From positions 103,536-167,535 of the forward strand of contig JADZCA010000056.1 in assembly GCA_020851795.1 (NCBI GenBank): a stretch of DNA of 64,000 nucleotides. The letters are read 5' to 3'. How positions within the stretch are numbered: the stretch's first letter is position 1; every line of letters begins with the position of its first letter. The translations under genes and the position numbers were made by a program. Below the pieces are notes generated by a model. That model saw only the letters and a list, made by a program, of their open reading frames with translations. It had not been told where the DNA came from and ran no database searches. Of this stretch, positions 57,286 to 64,000 are shown piece after piece. This DNA is from Planctomycetota bacterium. Lineage in GTDB: Bacteria; Planctomycetota; PLA2; JAEUHO01.

Positions 57286-60207
57286 ATGGACCCGCGACCC
57301 TCCCCGCCGATCGGGCTCGCCGACCTCGAAGGGGTCCGTCGCCTCGCCCGGGTGCTGGTCCACGGCGACGCCGACGCGGACGACCTCGCGCAGGACGCGG
57401 TCCTCGTCGCGCTCGAGCGCCCGCCGCGCAGCGGCTACACGCCGCGCTCCTGGCTCGCGGGCATCGCCCGACGCCTCGCCAAGGACCGTCGCCGCCGCGA
57501 CGCGACGCGGCGCCGCCACGAGCAGGCCGCGGCGCGCGCCGAGGCAGGCGCCACGGGAGTCGACGTCCACGAGCACCTCGCACGACGGCGGCTCGTGCTC
57601 GAGGCCGTGGCCGCCCTCCCGCCGGACGCGGCGGAGGCCGTGTGCCTGCGCTACTTCGAGGACCTGCCGCCCCGCGAGGTCGCCGCGCGGCTCGCGGTGC
57701 CGGTCGAGACCGCGCGGACGCGGGTCAAGCGCGCCCTCGCGCGGCTGCGCGAGGACCTCGACCGTCGTGAGGCGGGGGGACGCGCGGCGTGGGGGGCGGC
57801 GCTGCTCCCGCTCGCGGGGCCCACGCCCGCGCCGTCGGCGGCGCCGGTGCCGGAGGTGCTCGCGATGACGACGACGACGAAGGGGCTCGTGGCCGCCGCC
57901 GCGGTGGCGGTCGTGGCGGGCGTCGCGTGGACGACGCTCCGTGCGTCCGACCGTGGCGAGGACGGACGCTCCGTCGCACCCGCCGTCGCCTCCGCGGGCG
58001 AAGGGGCGCTCGCCGCGCGGCCCGCCGCCCCCTCGTCGGCGGCCGCGCCGGCGGCCGGGACCGCGGCGGCTGCTTCGACGACCGTCCCCGTCGCGCCGCC
58101 CGAGGACCGCGCCCACGGCGGCGTCGAGGACGGCGCCACCGTCGAGGGGTCCGTGCGCGACGCCGCGGGCCGGCCGGTCGTCGGCGCGCTCGTCACGCTC
58201 GGCCCCGACGGCCTGCTCCCGTTCTACGTGCGTGCGCCCACGCGACGGCTCTGGTCGACGCTCGAGGTGCGCACCGACGCCGAGGGGCGCTTCCGCTTCA
58301 CGGGCGTGCGGCCGCGCGACCGCTACGCGCTGCGCGTCCTCGACGCGGACGGCGCTCCCGCGTTCCTGCCGTCGCTCTCGTGGGTGGCGCGCGAGCCTGC
58401 GACGCTCGGCGCGGTGACGATCGCGCCCGGCGCGGTCGCGACGGGGCGCGTCGTGGACGCGGCGGGCGCGCCGGTGGCCGGCGCGCGCGTCGTCGCGCTC
58501 GCGCCGATGGCCAACCCGCTGGGCTTCGTGCTCGCCGACGCGGACGCGCAGCCGGCGCTCGACGCCGACGTCGTCACCGGCGCGGACGGACGGTTCCGCA
58601 CGACGCGGCTCGCGGGCGGGCTCCGCACCTTCGTCGTCGAGGCGGCGGGACACGCGGCGGCGGTCGTCCGGGCGACGCTCCCCGCGGAGGCGTCGCTCGA
58701 GCTCGGCGACGTGCGGCTGGTCGCCGGCGGCTCGATCTCGGGGCGGGTGCTCCTCGCAGACGGGACCGCGGTCCCCGGCGCGCGGGTGCTCGTGTTGCGC
58801 GAGCAGGGGGGCGTGGCGTACGCCGCCGACGTCGCCGACGACGGGACGTTCGTGCTGGAGGGTGTGCCGCCCGGCACGACGCCGGTCGTGGCCTTCGTTC
58901 CCGGGCTCACGCCGCTGTTCGGGCCGTCGGTCTCCACCGGCACCACGGGCGTCGAGCTGCGGTTCCCGCGCCCCGGCCGGCTCGTCGGCCGCGTGGTGGA
59001 CGCGAGCGGCACGCCCGTGCGCACGTTCTCGGTCGTCGCCAAGCCCGTCGCGTCGCCCGAGGACCTCATGGCGGCGATGGCGGAGTCGGCGGTGGCGGCG
59101 GTGCTGGGCGCGTCCACGTTCTCTTCCGAGGACGGCGCCTTCGTCCTCGCGCCGCTCGACCCGCGCGAGTACACGCTCGAGGTGGTCGCGCCGGGGTTCT
59201 CGAGCGGGGCGGTGGGCCCCGTGAGCGTGCCGTCGGGCGCGGACAGCGCGCGGGCGGAGGTGCGCCTCGGGGCCGCCGAGGGCCTTTCCGGCGTGGTCCT
59301 CGACGGGGGAGGCAAGGCCGTGGCGGGGGCGGTCGTCGTCGCGCAGGCGCGCGGGGCGACGTGGGCCGACGCGCCGGCGGCGCGCGGGGGGAGCGTCACG
59401 GCCACGGACACCGGCCTCTCGATCGACTTCGGGCCGCGCCTCGACCCGCCGACGACGGTCGCCACGGGCCCCGACGGGCGCTTCGCGTTCCCCCCGCTGG
59501 CGCCCGGGGCCTTCGGTGTCACCGTGCACGCCGCCGGGTTCGCGCCGTGGTTCCGCGCGGGGGTGGACGCCGTCGCGACGGAGCCGCTGCGCGTGACGCT
59601 CGCTCGGGGCGGCGCGGTGCACGGACGCGTGCGGACGGCCGCGGGCTCGACGCCGCCTGCGGTGCGCCTCGTCGGCGCGCAGGGCTCGGTGGTCGCGTCG
59701 GTCGGCGCCGACGGGGCGTTCTCCGCGTCGCACGTGCCGACGGGCCGCTACGTGCTGTTGCCCGACCTCGGTCGGCTCGTCGAGGCCGCGCTGCCCGACG
59801 ACCCGCGCGAGCTGCTCGCGGCCTGCGGCGGGAGCGAGGTCGCCGTCACCGAGGGGAGCGACGTGGCGCGCGACGTGGCCGTGCCGGCCCTGTCGAGCGT
59901 CGTGGTCGAGCCGCCAGCGCCCTCCGCGGGGACGACGGTCGTGGTCGAAGACGTCTCCGCGCACCGGGTCGACCCGGCCTCCGGGCCCGAGGGGCGTTTC
60001 GTCGGGCCCTTCGTCCACACGGCCCACCGCGCCGACGACGGGACCGCGGCGCTGCGCGGCCTGCTGCCCGGGACCTACCAGCTCACCGCGTTCGTCTGGC
60101 GCACCACCGTCGCCTCCGACGGCACCACCAGCGGCTCGATCGCCCAGACGAGGTTGCGGGTGGTCGTGCCGCCCGGCGGCGAGCCCGTCCGCTGTCGTCT
60201 GGAGTGA
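57286..60207 (+). CDS. ECF sigma factor fused to a membrane helix and surface repeat domains
   Basis: A 973-aa fusion. Residues 15-75 match sigma region 2 (DADDLAQDAVLVAL, RSWLAGIARRLAKDRRRR), and residues 105-165 match region 4 (LPPDAAEAVCLRYFEDL, PPREVAARL, TARTRVKRALARLRE). A membrane helix follows at about 198-217 (GLVAAAAVAVVAGVAW), then a Pro/Ala/Thr linker and about seven carboxypeptidase-regulatory-like beta domains, such as VEGSVRDAAGRPVVGALVTL and SGRVLLADGTAVPGARVLV. The topology puts the sigma part inside and the repeats outside. GGAGG precedes the ATG by 8 nt. There is no separate anti-sigma gene nearby. Confidence 0.9.
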   Translation: MDPRPSPPIGLADLEGVRRLARVLVHGDADADDLAQDAVLVALERPPRSGYTPRSWLAGIARRLAKDRRRRDATRRRHEQAAARAEAGATGVDVHEHLARRRLVLEAVAALPPDAAEAVCLRYFEDLPPREVAARLAVPVETARTRVKRALARLREDLDRREAGGRAAWGAALLPLAGPTPAPSAAPVPEVLAMTTTTKGLVAAAAVAVVAGVAWTTLRASDRGEDGRSVAPAVASAGEGALAARPAAPSSAAAPAAGTAAAASTTVPVAPPEDRAHGGVEDGATVEGSVRDAAGRPVVGALVTLGPDGLLPFYVRAPTRRLWSTLEVRTDAEGRFRFTGVRPRDRYALRVLDADGAPAFLPSLSWVAREPATLGAVTIAPGAVATGRVVDAAGAPVAGARVVALAPMANPLGFVLADADAQPALDADVVTGADGRFRTTRLAGGLRTFVVEAAGHAAAVVRATLPAEASLELGDVRLVAGGSISGRVLLADGTAVPGARVLVLREQGGVAYAADVADDGTFVLEGVPPGTTPVVAFVPGLTPLFGPSVSTGTTGVELRFPRPGRLVGRVVDASGTPVRTFSVVAKPVASPEDLMAAMAESAVAAVLGASTFSSEDGAFVLAPLDPREYTLEVVAPGFSSGAVGPVSVPSGADSARAEVRLGAAEGLSGVVLDGGGKAVAGAVVVAQARGATWADAPAARGGSVTATDTGLSIDFGPRLDPPTTVATGPDGRFAFPPLAPGAFGVTVHAAGFAPWFRAGVDAVATEPLRVTLARGGAVHGRVRTAAGSTPPAVRLVGAQGSVVASVGADGAFSASHVPTGRYVLLPDLGRLVEAALPDDPRELLAACGGSEVAVTEGSDVARDVAVPALSSVVVEPPAPSAGTTVVVEDVSAHRVDPASGPEGRFVGPFVHTAHRADDGTAALRGLLPGTYQLTAFVWRTTVASDGTTSGSIAQTRLRVVVPPGGEPVRCRLE

Positions 60208-60232
60208 GCCGGCCGCTCGCGCGGCGGCGCGC

Positions 60233-60238
60233 TACCAT
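60233..60238 (+). promoter_or_regulatory. -10 element (TACCAT) of the DUF1579 gene
   Basis: CTACCAT, 61 nt before the ATG, just after the sigma-fusion stop. Confidence 0.5.
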
Positions 60239-60299
60239 CGTCGGTTTCCGTGCCGTCCTCGCGCACAGGGCGCGAACCGGCCCCCGGAGGAGGTGTGTG

Positions 60300-60896
60300 A
60301 TGCGTGCGAGCTCGGTCGGTCTGTTCGTGGTCGCCGCCGCGGTGTGCGGCTGGTTCGGTCGCAGCGCCTTCAGCGAGGACGCCCCGAAGGGCGGCATGCC
60401 CACCAAGGCCGAGATGGAGAAGATGATGGAGACGCTCGCGACGCCGGGCGAGATGCACGCGTGGCTGGCCCAGCCGTCGGGCGCCTGGGACCTCGCGGGC
60501 AAGATGTACGAGATGGACGGGAAGACGGTCGAGAACAAGGGGAGCGCGACGTTCTCGATGGTCCTCGGCGGCCGATTCCAGCAGCAGACGCTCTCGGGGG
60601 AGTTCAAGGGCAAGAAGTTCGAGGGCGTCGGGATCACGGGCTACGACAACCTCAAGAAGCAGTTCGTGAACTACTGGTTCGACACGATGGGCACCGCGCC
60701 GAGCGTGGCGACCGGGCAGCGCTCGGCCGACGGCAAGACGCTGACGCTCACGGGCACGTGGGACATGCCCTTCGGGCCGATGCCGTTCCGGTACGTGATG
60801 ACGCACAAGAGCGAGAAGGAGATGCTGTTCGCCGCCTTCGGAAGCCGGGGCGGCCAGGAGTTCCCGATGATGGAGATGACCTACACGCGCAAGTAG
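60300..60896 (+). CDS. DUF1579 family protein, exported
   Basis: A 198-aa protein with an N-terminal hydrophobic segment (SVGLFVVAAAVCGWFG) that acts as a signal peptide or anchor. The rest is DUF1579: a Met/Lys-rich stretch, then GSATFSMVLGGRFQQQ, GITGYDNLKKQFVNYWFDTMG and FGPMPFRYVMTH. It is probably a lipocalin-like beta barrel of unknown ligand. GGAGGAGG lies 6 nt upstream of the ATG, a strong ribosome-binding site. Codon use is less GC-rich than the neighbours, suggesting good expression. Confidence 0.87.
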   Translation: MRASSVGLFVVAAAVCGWFGRSAFSEDAPKGGMPTKAEMEKMMETLATPGEMHAWLAQPSGAWDLAGKMYEMDGKTVENKGSATFSMVLGGRFQQQTLSGEFKGKKFEGVGITGYDNLKKQFVNYWFDTMGTAPSVATGQRSADGKTLTLTGTWDMPFGPMPFRYVMTHKSEKEMLFAAFGSRGGQEFPMMEMTYTRK

Positions 60897-60970
60897 GTCT
60901 CGCCGCGGCGCCCGGCCGGGCCGCCCCGGCCGGGTGCGACGAGCGGCGCGGGCGACACGAGGTCCGCCGC

Positions 60971-61076
60971 CCCCGGGTCCGACGAGCGCGGGCGCCCTGC
61001 CGCGCGTGCGACGCGCCCTCCCCGCGGCCCGTCCGCCGCGATCGGCGATCGTCCGCCCGTCGGCCCGCGTCGATCG
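60971..61076 (+). repeat. 106-bp direct repeat, copy 1
   Basis: Identical to 61268-61373 over 106 bp (offset 297 bp). It begins CCCCGGGTCCGACGAGCG and ends GTCGATCG, and is followed at once by CCCGGAGCGCGCG. The gene-free stretch 60897-61404 contains both copies, one arm of a long-range inverted repeat and the ctp promoter. Confidence 0.92.
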
Positions 61077-61227
61077 CCCGGAGCGCGCGGTTGCGGGCCG
61101 CGCGGCGTCGGGTGTTCGGCGGCGATCGCCCGCGATTCGTCGAGACCCGCGGAAGCGGCGGCGAGGATCGCGTGTCAGCATCGCGCCACGCTGACGAGCC
61201 GCCCGACGACGAGGAGTCTGCGAGGAG

Positions 61228-61265
61228 GAGGAGGGTCGGAGGGGCGCTGCGCCCCGACGACCGCG
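61228..61265 (+). repeat. 38-bp inverted repeat, left arm
   Basis: An exact reverse complement of 63902-63939. Its core GGGGCGCTGCGCCCC is itself a hairpin. Weaker similarity continues into the start of the adjoining 106-bp repeat. Confidence 0.85.
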
Positions 61266-61267
61266 CA

Positions 61268-61373
61268 CCCCGGGTCCGACGAGCGCGGGCGCCCTGCCGC
61301 GCGTGCGACGCGCCCTCCCCGCGGCCCGTCCGCCGCGATCGGCGATCGTCCGCCCGTCGGCCCGCGTCGATCG
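61268..61373 (+). repeat. 106-bp direct repeat, copy 2, ending at the ctp promoter
   Basis: Identical to copy 1. It stops 2 nt before TAGACT, the -10 element of the protease gene. Beyond an 18-nt segment the similarity to copy 1 resumes with CCCGGAGCGCGCG, the protease ribosome-binding region. Confidence 0.92.
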
Positions 61374-61375
61374 TC

Positions 61376-61381
61376 TAGACT
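61376..61381 (+). promoter_or_regulatory. -10 element (TAGACT) of ctp
   Basis: CTAGACT, 23 nt before the ATG at 61405, with a GGAG ribosome-binding site in the leader. Confidence 0.55.
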
Positions 61382-61404
61382 GTCCCTCCTCCCCGGAGCG
61401 CGCG

Positions 61405-62769
61405 ATGCGGCCGACCACCCTCGCCTGGATCCTCTCCCCGCTGTCGGTGGCCGCGATGTTCGTGGCGCTCCACGTGTCGCGCCAGGCCGAGGCCCGCGGC
61501 GAGGGCGTCGTGTGGGACGACGAGGCGTTCGCCTTCGTCCGCCGGCTCGTCGCCGACACGTACGTGGACGAGGTGGACGAGCGCCAGTCCCGCGAGGCGT
61601 ACAACGCCGCCCTCGACGGCTACGTCCACAGCCTCCCCGACGACTACAACGACTTCATCCCGCCCGAGGAGTACCGCAAGTGGCTCGACGACACCGCGGG
61701 CCACTACGCGGGGGTCGGCGTCAAGATCAAGGTGCTCGAGGGCAAGGGCATCCTGATCCAGGGCGTGTTCCCGGGCGGCCCCGCCTCGCGCGCCGGCGTC
61801 CGGATCGGCGAGATCGTCACCCACGTCAACGGCATCGCGCTCGGGACCACCGACCTGACGCGCGAGGAGAACGTCCGCGTGCTCAAGGGCCCGGCGGGCT
61901 CCTCGGTCACGGTGACGCTCGAGACGCCGGCCCCGGCCGACGCGCCCAAGGGGACCCTCGCGACGGTGCGCTCGGTCGCGATCACCCGCGGCGACATCCG
62001 CCCGCCGAGCGTGTTCGCGCACCGCATCGGCAAGGACAAGTCGGTCGGCTACGTGCGCATCGAGGAGTTCGTCGAGGCGACGGTGCCCGACTTCGACCAG
62101 GCGCTCGACGCGCTCGTCGCGGCGGGCGTCCGCGCCGTCGTCGTGGACCTCCGTGGCAACGGCGGCGGCGTGCTCCCCGCGACCGTTCACATCGCCGACC
62201 GGTTCGTCCGCGACGGCGACATCGTCCGCATGATGGGGCGCACGCGGGGCTCGCGCCGGACCGAGGTCGCCCGCGACGCGGGCACGATCCCGGACGCGAT
62301 CGGCCTCGTCGTGCTGGTGGACGGGCGCACCGCGAGCGCGAGCGAGGTCTTCTCGGGCTGCATCCAGGACCACCGCCGCGGCGTGATCCTCGGGACCCGC
62401 ACCTACGGCAAGTTCCTCGTCCAGAACATCACCGAGATCCCGGGCCGGGGCGCGGCCGTCAAGCTGACGACCGCCCGCTACATGACGCCCAACGGGCGCT
62501 CCTACGCGCGCGACCCGAAGAAGCCCGACGAGCCCGCGGGCCTGCTCCCCGACGTCGTCGTCGAGATGAGCGAGGCCGACCGCGTGCGGCTCACGATGGC
62601 GTTCGAGAACCAGGAGGAGGCCGTGTGGGGGGCGCCGCCGCTGCACCCCGAGGTGCCCGCCGACTGGGTGGACCCGCAGCTGCAGAAGGCGCTCGACCTG
62701 ATCGCGGGCAACCTGCTGCTGCAGGAGATCCGCGGCGGCGCGGCGCCCGGCACGGACCGCAACGGCTGA
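61405..62769 (+). CDS. ctp: Carboxy-terminal processing protease (S41)
   Basis: A 454-aa periplasmic serine protease. An N-terminal membrane helix or signal (WILSPLSVAAMFVALHV) leads to a helical N-domain (DEAFAFVRRLVADTYVDEV). A PDZ domain follows (GVGVKIKVLEGKGILIQG, GGPASRAGVRIGEIVTHVNG), then the S41 core. The Ser/Lys dyad is S311 (DGRTASASEVF) and K336 (TYGKFLVQN), 25 residues apart as in plant D1 protease. It trims C-termini of envelope proteins. tsaD follows after 55 nt but may have its own start signal. Confidence 0.95.
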   Translation: MRPTTLAWILSPLSVAAMFVALHVSRQAEARGEGVVWDDEAFAFVRRLVADTYVDEVDERQSREAYNAALDGYVHSLPDDYNDFIPPEEYRKWLDDTAGHYAGVGVKIKVLEGKGILIQGVFPGGPASRAGVRIGEIVTHVNGIALGTTDLTREENVRVLKGPAGSSVTVTLETPAPADAPKGTLATVRSVAITRGDIRPPSVFAHRIGKDKSVGYVRIEEFVEATVPDFDQALDALVAAGVRAVVVDLRGNGGGVLPATVHIADRFVRDGDIVRMMGRTRGSRRTEVARDAGTIPDAIGLVVLVDGRTASASEVFSGCIQDHRRGVILGTRTYGKFLVQNITEIPGRGAAVKLTTARYMTPNGRSYARDPKKPDEPAGLLPDVVVEMSEADRVRLTMAFENQEEAVWGAPPLHPEVPADWVDPQLQKALDLIAGNLLLQEIRGGAAPGTDRNG

Positions 62770-62824
62770 CGGGGGTCGGCCGCCCCGCGCTTGCGCGGGC
62801 CCGGCCTCCGGCGACGATCCCGGG

Positions 62825-63844
62825 ATGCTCGTCCTCGGGATCGACACGTCCTGCGACGACACGGCCGCCGGCGTCGTCCTCGACGGGCGCGACGTGCGCA
62901 GCAACGTCATCTGGTCGCAGCACGAGCTGCACGCGGCCTTCCGCGGCGTCGTGCCCGAGATCGCCAGCCGCGCCCACGCCGAGCGCGTCGGCGTGGTCGT
63001 GCGCCAGGCGCTCACCGAGGCCTCGGTGGGCCTGCTGGACCTCGACGCCGTCGCCGTGACCACGCGGCCGGGCCTCGTCGGCTCGCTGCTCGTCGGCGTC
63101 GCCTTCGCCAAGGCGCTCGCGCTCGGACGCGGGCTGCCGCTGCTCGCGGTGCACCACATCGAGGCGCACGCGATCGCGGCCCGCGCGGACCACCCCGACC
63201 TCGAGTACCCCTTCGTCGCGCTGGTCGCCTCGGGCGGCCACACCGCGCTCTACGCGTGCCGCGGGCCGCGCGAGATCGTGCGGCTGGGCCAGACCCACGA
63301 CGACGCGGCGGGGGAGTGCTTCGACAAGGTGGCGGTGCTGCTCGACCTGCCCCAGCCCGGCGGGCCCGCGGTGTCGAAGCTCGCCGCGACGGGCCGCCCC
63401 GACGCCGTCGCGTTCCCACGCTTCCGCGCCGAGGACGGCGCGGCCGCGTTCTCGTTCTCGGGCCTGAAGACGTCGGTCCTCTACTACCTCAAGGGGCCGG
63501 GCGGCCGGCGCGACGCGCCGGACCGCGCCGACCTCCCCGTCTCGCGCGCCGACGTCGCCGCGTCGTTCGAGGCGGCGGCGGTGGACGCGCTGGTGGGCCC
63601 TTCGCTCGCCGCCGCTGCGCGTGAGGGCGTCGCCGACCTCGTCGTCGGTGGGGGCGTGGCGGCGAACCGCGTCCTGCGCCGGGTGCTCGTCGAGCGGGCG
63701 CCCGCGGGGCTGCGGGTGCGCTTCCCGCGCGCCGCGCTCTGCGCCGACAACGGCGCCATGATCGCGATGCGGGGCGCCGAGCTGTTCGCCCGCGGGGAGA
63801 CCAGTCCCCTCGACGTCGACGTCGACCCCTACGCGGTCGACTAG
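62825..63844 (+). CDS. tsaD: tRNA N6-adenosine threonylcarbamoyltransferase TsaD
   Basis: A 339-aa ASKHA-fold enzyme that transfers threonylcarbamoyl to A37 of ANN-decoding tRNAs with TsaB, TsaE and TsaC. GIDTSCDDTAAGVV opens the fold, HHIEAHAIAA carries the two iron-binding His, ASGGHTALY and GECFDKVAVLLDLPQPGGPA follow, and FSFSGLKTSVLYYL and GGGVAANRVLR are further marks. A threonylcarbamoyl-binding CADNGAMIA segment closes it. Length and motifs are normal. Confidence 0.97.
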   Translation: MLVLGIDTSCDDTAAGVVLDGRDVRSNVIWSQHELHAAFRGVVPEIASRAHAERVGVVVRQALTEASVGLLDLDAVAVTTRPGLVGSLLVGVAFAKALALGRGLPLLAVHHIEAHAIAARADHPDLEYPFVALVASGGHTALYACRGPREIVRLGQTHDDAAGECFDKVAVLLDLPQPGGPAVSKLAATGRPDAVAFPRFRAEDGAAAFSFSGLKTSVLYYLKGPGGRRDAPDRADLPVSRADVAASFEAAAVDALVGPSLAAAAREGVADLVVGGGVAANRVLRRVLVERAPAGLRVRFPRAALCADNGAMIAMRGAELFARGETSPLDVDVDPYAVD

Positions 63845-63901
63845 AGACGGACGGCGCGCTTGGCAAGGGAAGTGCGCCCGCGCTCGCTGAGGCCCGGGGT
63901 T

Positions 63902-63939
63902 CGCGGTCGTCGGGGCGCAGCGCCCCTCCGACCCTCCTC
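63902..63939 (-). repeat. 38-bp inverted repeat, right arm
   Basis: Reverse complement of 61228-61265. It lies in the spacer after tsaD and is followed by Ser/Leu-free GC-rich sequence with no ORF. Confidence 0.85.
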
Positions 63940-63974
63940 TCCGGCTCTCGCGCGCTGCGCTGGCTCGCGCGCTC

Positions 63975-63999
63975 GTGCCCGGCCCGTCGGGCCGGGCAC
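63975..63999. terminator. 25-nt GC palindrome at the window end
   Basis: GTGCCCGGCCCG-T-CGGGCCGGGCAC, a 12-bp perfect palindrome. It could be a terminator for tsaD (no T-tract is visible before the edge) or another palindromic repeat. Confidence 0.45.
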
Positions 64000-64000
64000 C

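Noticed and set aside
60897..61404. Open frames over the 106-bp repeats
   Set aside because: They encode Arg/Ala/Pro low-complexity sequence, with no start signals, and span duplicated non-coding DNA.
63890..63910. GGGGTTCG resembling a tRNA T-loop
   Set aside because: No acceptor, D or anticodon stem can be built around it; the sequence is part of the dispersed 38-bp repeat.

Overview
The window is chromosomal DNA of very high GC (roughly three quarters G+C), densely coded on both strands with many ATGA/GTGA stop-start overlaps. The gene set points to a bacterium, most likely a deep-branching Planctomycetota: a membrane-anchored FHA/TPR protein with a LamG/DUF1080-like end, DUF1579, a sigma factor fused to carboxypeptidase-regulatory-like domains, the futalosine menaquinone route (mqnC, mqnE) and a RAYT with REP palindromes. 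No rRNA or tRNA is visible, so the phylum is an inference.

Layout. 1-6.0 kb: AddB-like (cut by the window edge) and AddA-like helicase-nuclease pair. 6.1-8.1 kb: LOG phosphoribohydrolase, an SDR and a small unknown. 8.2-11.1 kb: hutH-hisS operon. 11.3-14.3 kb: FHA/TPR membrane protein, small TM protein, cyclophilin. 14.5-19.6 kb: one seven-gene minus-strand operon, moaD-moaE-ppsR followed by two ABC ATPase/permease pairs. 19.7-22.6 kb: desaturase, GT2, UDP-GlcNAc 2-epimerase. 22.9-23.8 kb: XRE regulator divergent from an LRAT-like protein that lacks its catalytic Cys. 24.0-27.3 kb: an unusual operon of an acyl-CoA-dehydrogenase-like flavoprotein, a leaderless PhnD-like binding protein and a TusA-like/diiron ferritin-like fusion. 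27.3-29.0 kb: RAYT transposase bracketed by inverted REP elements. 29.0-32.5 kb: mqnC-mqnE-ispG. 32.7-37.5 kb: metallo-hydrolase, YjbR, degenerate M28-like protein, MarR, GT2, Tat-exported pirin. 37.6-39.0 kb: a lower-GC lone gene with a nucleoside-deoxyribosyltransferase/TIR-like domain (candidate defence gene). 39.1-43.9 kb: O-antigen-ligase-like/TPR protein, a second REP cluster, ribH-nusB-ftsY. 44.0-48.5 kb: moeA-lnt and a coiled-coil/small-TM pair with a strong ribosome-binding site. 49.1-55.6 kb: mreB, then mreC-mreD-PBP2-rodA, with 129-bp tandem repeats on both sides of mreB. 55.7-63.8 kb: secreted alpha/beta hydrolase, sigma factor-membrane-surface fusion, DUF1579 protein, Ctp protease, tsaD.

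Regulatory architecture. Many start codons lie only 6-9 nt beyond a TAnnnT -10 hexamer (hutH, moaD, the metallo-hydrolase, the M28-like gene, LOG, the O-antigen-ligase-like gene, XRE), which implies leaderless mRNAs. A smaller set (pirin, the coiled-coil pair, mreC) has a recognisable -35/-10 promoter and a longer leader.

Most interesting for follow-up: the flavoprotein/PhnD-like/TusA-ferritin operon, the 129-bp repeats around mreB, the REP/RAYT locus, the deoxyribosyltransferase/TIR-like island gene, and the membrane-tethered sigma factor fusion.
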